Source: Panopea generosa
Taxonomy: Eukaryota; Mollusca; Bivalvia; Adapedonta; Hiatellidae
DNA length: 64,000 nucleotides
Assembly (NCBI GenBank): GCA_029582155.1
Contig: CM055911.1
Coordinates: forward strand, 27,245,452 to 27,309,451
Reading direction: 5' to 3'
The notes under the pieces are model-generated. The model worked only from the letters and a program-made list of their open reading frames with translations, searched no databases and had not been told where the DNA came from. This document shows, in pieces, positions 59,218 through 64,000 of this stretch (its first letter is position 1; each line of letters opens with the position of its first letter). The position numbers and the translations under genes are program-made.

Positions 59218-59595
59218 TCAGTTTGGACGGATAAGTGCGCCGTTAAACATAGCACCATCAAAGTGTTCAATATTGTCCCAGTTCGCGCATGACAAATCGA
59301 CAACATCATTTACAGAGAGCATTAGATATGTCGACGCAGACGAAGAATCGTAATGTGTAGAACCGTCGTCTGTGTCGGCATAAACACCATTGATGCCATT
59401 GTATCGTATGTAGCAGTAGACCGACGTTCCTAGCGAAGCTTCCCGAAAGGAGACTGAGAAATGGTATAAGCCGGCAACCGGACAGGTGAACTTGCCGGTC
59501 GTCTGGTTGTGACCGCCTCCAATGTTCGTGAACACGATTTTAAATATCGGGACGTCACCTTTTACCGCGCTTGATCTAGACACTGAGAAAGCTAC
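59218..59595 (-). CDS. C1q-domain protein, terminal exon
   Basis: An acceptor (CTCTTCAG) at 59596 is followed by an in-phase VAFSVSRSSAVKGD, then PIFKIVFTNIGGGHNQTTGK, FTCPVAGLYHFSVSF, TSVYCYIRYNG, STYLMLSVNDVV and the closing FDGAMFNGALIRPN. These are the landmarks of the globular C1q fold, including the N-terminal VAFS and the final F.G.L strand. The exon gives 125 residues, one full domain. In bivalves these secreted proteins form a very large family of sugar- and microbe-binding immune lectins; the ligand here is not known. The 5' exon(s) with the signal peptide and any coiled coil should lie at higher coordinates; I could not identify them. The poly(A) signal follows at 59187-59182. Confidence 0.9.
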   Translation of the reverse strand, partial: VAFSVSRSSAVKGDVPIFKIVFTNIGGGHNQTTGKFTCPVAGLYHFSVSFREASLGTSVYCYIRYNGINGVYADTDDGSTHYDSSSASTYLMLSVNDVVDLSCANWDNIEHFDGAMFNGALIRPN

Positions 59596-60223
59596 CTGAA
59601 GAGCTATTAAATGAAATAAAATTCGAATTAGTTATCTTTTGTATATTTGGCTCGTATTTTGATTGTATTTTGATAATATATCTTTTTACTGGTACAAGTT
59701 CTTTTAAAGTTTGAATAGATTTAATAAACAGTTAGTTATACATGTACAAGACGATCATCGGGTTTTTGAAATGTTAAAAACTGACAATATCTTTGGCAAG
59801 CCGTTTTCACTTTAATTAATCATTACAGATATCGGAAAAGTGAAGAAAAAATGATATTGCAAATTATATTATGATATTGCAAATAGAATTTCCGATAGAG
59901 ATAACTGGAATCCGGATATAAGTCTATTTGTGTTATCGCTTATTCAGTTTATATCAAGATATTGTTTACTTTAATATCGAACAATTCAATTTGCAATATC
60001 AGCCAACTTCATAACCGTTTTCAAGAACCGAATTCGGATATCTAATTGAAACGAACTTTTTTTTGTTGAACATTCAGGAGATATGAATTGACATTTGTCG
60101 AGCAGAGTTTACCTGGTCCAGTGCAATTACTTTGCACGTGATACGTATATTTCACAAACTTTCAACAAGTATAATTCATTTCTAAACCCTTTACTCCATA
60201 GATACCAATCACAGAAGGCCTTT
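59596..60223. other. C1q upstream region, no exon identified
   Basis: Must contain an intron of the C1q gene. A small inverted or direct repeat around AATATGATATTGCAAAT (59850-59890) and ATATCGAACAATTCAATTTG is visible. No signal-peptide exon could be fixed. Confidence 0.35.
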
Positions 60224-60290
60224 GAAAACAGTGTAGGAAGAGTTCAGATTGCTCGTCACGAGCAATCTGAACACTTACTGCACTGTTTTC
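60224..60290. repeat. 67-bp near-perfect palindrome
   Basis: Arms 60224-60256 and 60258-60290 are inverted around a single C at 60257; 30 of 33 positions pair, the inner 15 perfectly (GTTCAGATTGCTCGT). It could form a cruciform. It may be a foldback element. Confidence 0.9.
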
Positions 60291-60587
60291 CACTCTGTCA
60301 GTTAATATAAACATAATGCACCCAATAATTCAAAAGCCTTCTATATTAGAGGTGTCCAAGGGCGTCTTTATTAGAGGTGTCAAAAGGCGTCTATATGAAG
60401 TAAAAGGTTAAGGTAGTTTGTGGCGTTCCAAGCTGATTTTTCTCGCGTAAATTATCAATAACCTGTACATTTGTACACTTATAAAATGATCAATAGTAAC
60501 GCATTTTTATAACCATTTTTAAATTTCTTATTTTATTATCTGTGGTTAGGATATATAACTTTTACACAGACAACATACAAATTACGC

Positions 60588-60648
60588 CCCATTGATGCTG
60601 CAAAACAAGTACCAGGTGACTTGGTAGCTTATTGCACTAATGGGACGT
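60588..60648. mobile_element. Short hairpin element nested in the left arm
   Basis: Interrupts the inverted repeat. The ends CCCATTGATG and TGCACTAATGGG are inverted, and AAGTACCA and TTGGTAGCTTA face each other; it resembles the hairpin at 38081-38165. Confidence 0.5.
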
Positions 60649-60982
60649 TACGGTACTTTCACGTCTAATCATTTCGAATTCATGAAAAAAAACTCGCGTG
60701 AACACCCCTCTTTTTTCATTCGTATTATAGTAAAATGAATGAAGTATAAAATATGTTAATTTCAGGAGCATTTTTTTATGCAATTAGACGTAAATGTTCA
60801 AAATGCGTTGTTTCAAACCCGCTATTTAACCACCCCAGTCGTAATGATTAGACGTGAAAGTAACATAATTTGTATTTTAACTGTGTAAAAGTTATCTTCT
60901 TACCGCCGATAATAAAATAAATAATGTAAAATGTTATAAAAAATTGCGTTAATATTGACCATTTTAGTCCGAAAAATATGTA

Positions 60983-60998
60983 CCGCTAGGGGGCGCTG
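60983..60998 (+). promoter_or_regulatory. CTCF-like motif
   Basis: CCGCTAGGGGGCGCTG fits the CTCF core well. It sits in the insertion of the right arm of the foldback element and is almost identical to the minus-strand copy at 17232-17247, including flanks (ACAGCGCCCCCT, GCGGTAC). Binding is not shown. Confidence 0.4.
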
Positions 60999-61182
60999 TT
61001 TACCAGAAACGTAAGAAATAAGTCGTAACGAAAGCTGAGAATCTTTAGTACAAGTGTGCAGATTATTGATTATTTATACGAGTTATCAAAAATCAGCTAG
61101 GAACGCCGCAAAATAATTTATATTTGAATTGAGTATAGTGTACCATTTACTACAAAGTATATTGCTAAAATGGTACCAATTG

Positions 61183-61315
61183 AAGCAGTCATATTTACTA
61201 TTTCGCATTTCTATGTTTTTCAGAGCAAATTAATCTGTATTTAGCAACAACCTGTCTTAAACGGCCATTTTCTTACACTTTCCCTTAGTTGGTTGCTTAA
61301 GACAGGTTTGCCTGT
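61183..61315. mobile_element. MITE-like relic
   Basis: Similar to 26150-26287: GCAGTCATATTTACT, GCAAATTAATCTGTAT, CAACCTGTCTTAAA and GGTTGCTTAAGACAGGTTTG. The left terminal repeat is missing. Confidence 0.6.
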
Positions 61316-61994
61316 AGATAGACATTGAACAGTTTTGTACCTGGACAAGACTTGTTGTTACAGATACTTTTATCTTCACTGTTCCCAAGACAAGATTTTC
61401 CCAAAATTGACGGCACTGGATTATTACACAGGCGTGTACGTTTGTGTAGCCCATCACCACACGTGGCGCTGCACGTGCCCCAGCTTGACCACGTGGACCA
61501 TTGACCGTCTGTTGATAAAACGTGATATCACTTTAAAGGTTTTAAAGGGATAAATATTGAAGTGATGAACGAGATATCACTCCAATAGAAATATAAATGT
61601 GCCATAACTCTAAACGTGACACGTCATGTTATGACGGTTATACAGTGTAGTGAAATGCAATGTTCTACTATTTAGCACGCTGTAAAAATAAAATACAATA
61701 AAATAGAATAATACCATGCGATGCAATACTAGCCCAATCCTGCGATGAGCCATCAAAACAAACACGAGCTATCAGTAACATACGTTTTAAGATTAAATAT
61801 ATACCTATACAACCCCTTTCCAGACAGGTTCGATCATCGCGTGAATCCCCGAAGCAATGGTAGCCATTTCTGTCCGGGTAGGGATTCGAGCAATGTCTAT
61901 CCCTCCTCTGTAGTCCGATACCGCAAGTGACACTGCAGCTTCCCCAGGCGGACCACCGACTCCATGCTCCATCAACTATAGAATCAAGTATTCA
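61316..61994. other. No supported feature
   Basis: 61830-61930 contains a GC-richer patch (CGGGTAGGGATTCGAGCAAT, TGTAGTCCGATACCGCAAGTG) that may be a SINE relic, but it matches no family here. Confidence 0.3.
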
Positions 61995-62640
61995 AACAAC
62001 GTACACTCAAGAGATATGAAAAACGCAACACAGGAAGAGATATGAAAATGCAACACAGGGAGAGATATGAAAACGCAACACATGAAGAGATATGAAAACG
62101 CAATACAAAGAAGAGATATGAAAACACAACACAGGAAGAGATAAGAAAACGCAACACAGAAAGAGATGAAAGCACAACACAGGAAGAGTTATGAAAACGC
62201 AACACAGGAAAAAATATGAAAACTAAACACATAAAGAGATATGAAAACACAATACATGAAGAGATAAGAAAAACACAATACATGAAGAGATAAGAAAACA
62301 CAAACCATGAAGAGATATGAAAACACAACACAGGAAAAGATATTAAAACGCAACACAGACAGACATATGAAAGCGCAAGACAGGAAGAGATATGAAACAC
62401 AACATAGAAAGAGGTATGAAAACGCAATACAGGAAGAGAAAAATGCAACACAGGCAGAGGTATGAAACGCAATACAGGAAGAGAAAAATGCAACACAGGC
62501 AGAGATATGAAAACGCAACACAGGAAGAGAAAAATGCAACACAGGCAGAGATATGAAAACGCAACACAGGAAGAGAAAAATGCAACACAGGCAGAGATAT
62601 GAAAACGCAATATAAGAAGATATATAAAAATGCAACACAG
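61995..62640. repeat. About 24-bp minisatellite
   Basis: About 26 units of GAAGAGATATGAAAACGCAA plus CACAG, with variants lacking ATATG (GAAGAGAAAAATGCAACACAG). Minus-strand frames (up to 208 codons, FSYLFLCCVF-type) are by-products. Confidence 0.95.
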
Positions 62641-62764
62641 GGTTTAGAGGAGACTAACTTGGAAATGAAAAAAGAAACATCAATGCAGGAGGTATCAAAT
62701 TATTGAGTAACATCTCAAGTCAACAACCAACAACCACAACAGACAATTGATGTGTGATATAGAT

Positions 62765-62950
62765 ATATGCACTCATGCTAAATGTGTTAAGTTGTATACA
62801 CTCATGCTAAATATATTATGTTTTATACACTCATGCTAAATATATTATGTTTTATACACTCATGCTAAATATGTTAAGTTTTATACACTCATGCTAAATA
62901 TGTTACATTTTATACACTCTTGCTAAATATGTTATGTTTTATACACTCAT
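62765..62950. repeat. About 30-bp minisatellite
   Basis: Six units of TATACACTCATGCTAAATAT plus GTTAAGTTT/ATTATGTTT. It ends exactly at the LINE tail (CTTCTTCTTC). Confidence 0.95.
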
Positions 62951-64000
62951 GCTTCTTCTTCTTCTTCTGCGTTCCATCTTTATGGCCGTCTTATATTCGC
63001 AGTCCAGATGCAGTGATGAACTGCGCCGTTCTGTGTAGGTCATTGGCATTTCCCCAAAGTTTTGTGTGGAAGGGAATGTTTGCGCTCCAAGCTTCCTGAC
63101 GAAGGTCTTCCAAGTGGGCACAGGTTTGCAGAATGTGGTGAGGAGTCTGTTCCTCTGAACCACATTGGCATGTGGCTGTGTCCACCAGGCCCATTTTCTT
63201 CATATGTTTTCGGAGACCACAATGTCCAGTTCTGAGGCGGAATATAACGGTTTGTTCTCGCCTATTTAGCTGGTGAATATGGTCTTGCTTGTGGTTATAA
63301 CCTCCATTACTATTTTGCCAGTCTGTTCTGAAGCTGCTTTTGAGGAGTGTCTTAGCCTCACTGTATGAAACTGGAGGATGGGGCTGCGGAAGTTTGCTCC
63401 CGTCTTTGGCTAGTCTGTCCGCAGCCTCATTCCCGGGTATGCCCACGTGAGCAGGGATCCACTGAAGCACCACATTGCTGTGCTGGGACAGGACTCTAAT
63501 ATTTTCCTGTAGCAATCTGGTACCCTCGTCAGTGGACCCTGATGAGAGAGCTTGTAGTGCTGACAGAGAGTCTGTGAGAAGAGCAATATTTTGCTGCTGT
63601 TCGTCAAGCTCAATCAGGCGACAGGTGGCTGCAGTGAGAGCTTGAACCTCTGCTCTGTAGTTCGAGCTCCGCTCACCAACGGGAAAAGATAGAGATGTTG
63701 GAGATCTGGTGGGGAACTTAATGAAGACACCACTGCCTCCATTTCGTACAGCATTTTCTGCAGATCCATCTGTGAACGCATGTATCCAAGAGTGTTGGGG
63801 ATATCGTTCATGTATCATTTCCTGTGTGAGGGATTTTTGTAGAGCCTGTGATTGTGCTCCTTTCTTCCCTAGCCCTGGCACTTCTAACCTTATCTGTGGG
63901 GTTAGATTTCTCTGAACCCACAGCTCTGGTTGAAGCATTTCTCCACCTGGTTCCAGGATGTCTGCCGTTTTCTTTTGGAGGCTCTTTACAACGTGGTTGA
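62951..64000 (-). mobile_element. LINE 3' end (I/Jockey-like with RNase H), runs off the edge
   Basis: The minus strand ends with an (AAG)n tail at about 62951-62968, typical of a LINE 3' end. The coding frame reaches the right edge of the window without a stop. Confidence 0.8.
62991..64000 (-). CDS. LINE polyprotein C-terminus with RNase H domain, partial
   Basis: The frame is open from the window edge to a stop at 62991, about 335 codons. It carries a type I RNase H domain with all four catalytic positions: FTDGSA (Asp), NYRAEVQAL (Glu), LLTDSLSAL (Asp) and GNEAADRLAKDG (Asp), plus the WIPAHVGIPGNE box. After it come RREQTVIFRLRTGHCGLRKH and a Cys/His cluster (TCQCGSEEQTPHHILQTC), typical of the C-terminus of Jockey/I-group LINE proteins. 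The RT part should lie beyond position 64000. It removes the RNA strand of the RNA/DNA hybrid during retrotransposition. No frame break was seen, so it may be young. Confidence 0.9.
   Translation of the reverse strand, partial: NHVVKSLQKKTADILEPGGEMLQPELWVQRNLTPQIRLEVPGLGKKGAQSQALQKSLTQEMIHERYPQHSWIHAFTDGSAENAVRNGGSGVFIKFPTRSPTSLSFPVGERSSNYRAEVQALTAATCRLIELDEQQQNIALLTDSLSALQALSSGSTDEGTRLLQENIRVLSQHSNVVLQWIPAHVGIPGNEAADRLAKDGSKLPQPHPPVSYSEAKTLLKSSFRTDWQNSNGGYNHKQDHIHQLNRREQTVIFRLRTGHCGLRKHMKKMGLVDTATCQCGSEEQTPHHILQTCAHLEDLRQEAWSANIPFHTKLWGNANDLHRTAQFITASGLRI

Larger units (their letters stand above)
60415..61115. mobile_element. Large foldback/MITE-type inverted-repeat element
   Basis: Ends are inverted: GTGGCGTTCCAAGCTGATTT (left) and the complement of AAATCAGCTAGGAACGCCGC (right). 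Inner blocks are inverted too: ATCAATAGTAACGCATTTTT, ATAACTTTTACACAG, and a perfect 20-bp block at 60654-60673 and 60843-60862. The left arm carries a small insertion (60588-60648) and the right arm another (about 60965-61050). No coding capacity. Confidence 0.75.

Noticed and set aside
61984-62638. Minus-strand 208-codon hydrophobic frame (FSYLFLCCVF-type)
   Set aside because: A by-product of the about 24-bp minisatellite; other minus frames are open over the same stretch.

Overview
The window looks like nuclear DNA of a marine invertebrate, most likely a bivalve mollusc. The reasons are AT-rich intron-containing genes with GT/AG splice sites, a C1q-domain gene, several tRNA-derived SINE families, LINE and Tc1-type transposons, tandem repeats with TCAAGGTCA motifs, and very little coding DNA. 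There is no bacterial-type operon, CRISPR array or phage region. The species cannot be fixed from the sequence alone.

Four host genes are supported by exon-by-exon reading. (1) A secreted thaumatin-like protein, three exons, 6437-9499 (+), in frame except for one extra A in a short A run near the 3' end. (2) An alpha-1,6-fucosyltransferase (FUT8-like) gene, eight proposed exons, 21696-34904 (+), with a short stem, an intact sugar-nucleotide site and a C-terminal SH3-like exon that lies beyond an 8.6 kb intron. (3) A small secreted protein with one canonical EF-hand, four exons, 44724-39623 (-), whose introns hold an 85-bp satellite and a nearly intact Tc1-type transposon. (4) The terminal exon of a C1q-domain protein, 59595-59218 (-). 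A possible small ORF (45008-44775, -) lies directly upstream of the EF-hand gene.

Layout: 1-5 kb holds SINEs and a decayed LINE on the minus strand. 6.4-9.5 kb is the thaumatin-like gene. 9.5-17 kb is SINEs, a 30-bp minisatellite and large (ACT)n/(ACC/ACA)n simple repeats. 17.3-19.5 kb is a C-rich then TCAAGGTCA-bearing degenerate tandem repeat. 21.7-34.9 kb is the FUT8-like gene; its last intron has collected a MITE, a LINE with a SINE inside it, a dead Tc1 element, and a 41-bp minisatellite split by a 3.3 kb ORF1-only LINE-like element. 35-39 kb is repeats with no recognised gene. 39.6-45 kb is the EF-hand locus. 45-52 kb is mostly featureless. 52-58 kb is a chain of tandem arrays (40-bp satellite with higher-order structure, TTG repeats, about 55-bp and 24-bp minisatellites). 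59-61 kb has the C1q exon and large inverted-repeat elements. 62-64 kb has two minisatellites and the 3' end of a LINE with an intact RNase H domain that runs off the right edge.

The four host genes are not an evident pathway: they are secreted or Golgi proteins (defence-like thaumatin and C1q folds, a core-fucosylation enzyme fold, a calcium-binding peptide). The most unusual structure is the element at 30901-34173, which pairs a LINE ORF1 with a 1.7 kb minisatellite in place of a reverse transcriptase. It sits in a minisatellite with a 5-bp target duplication.
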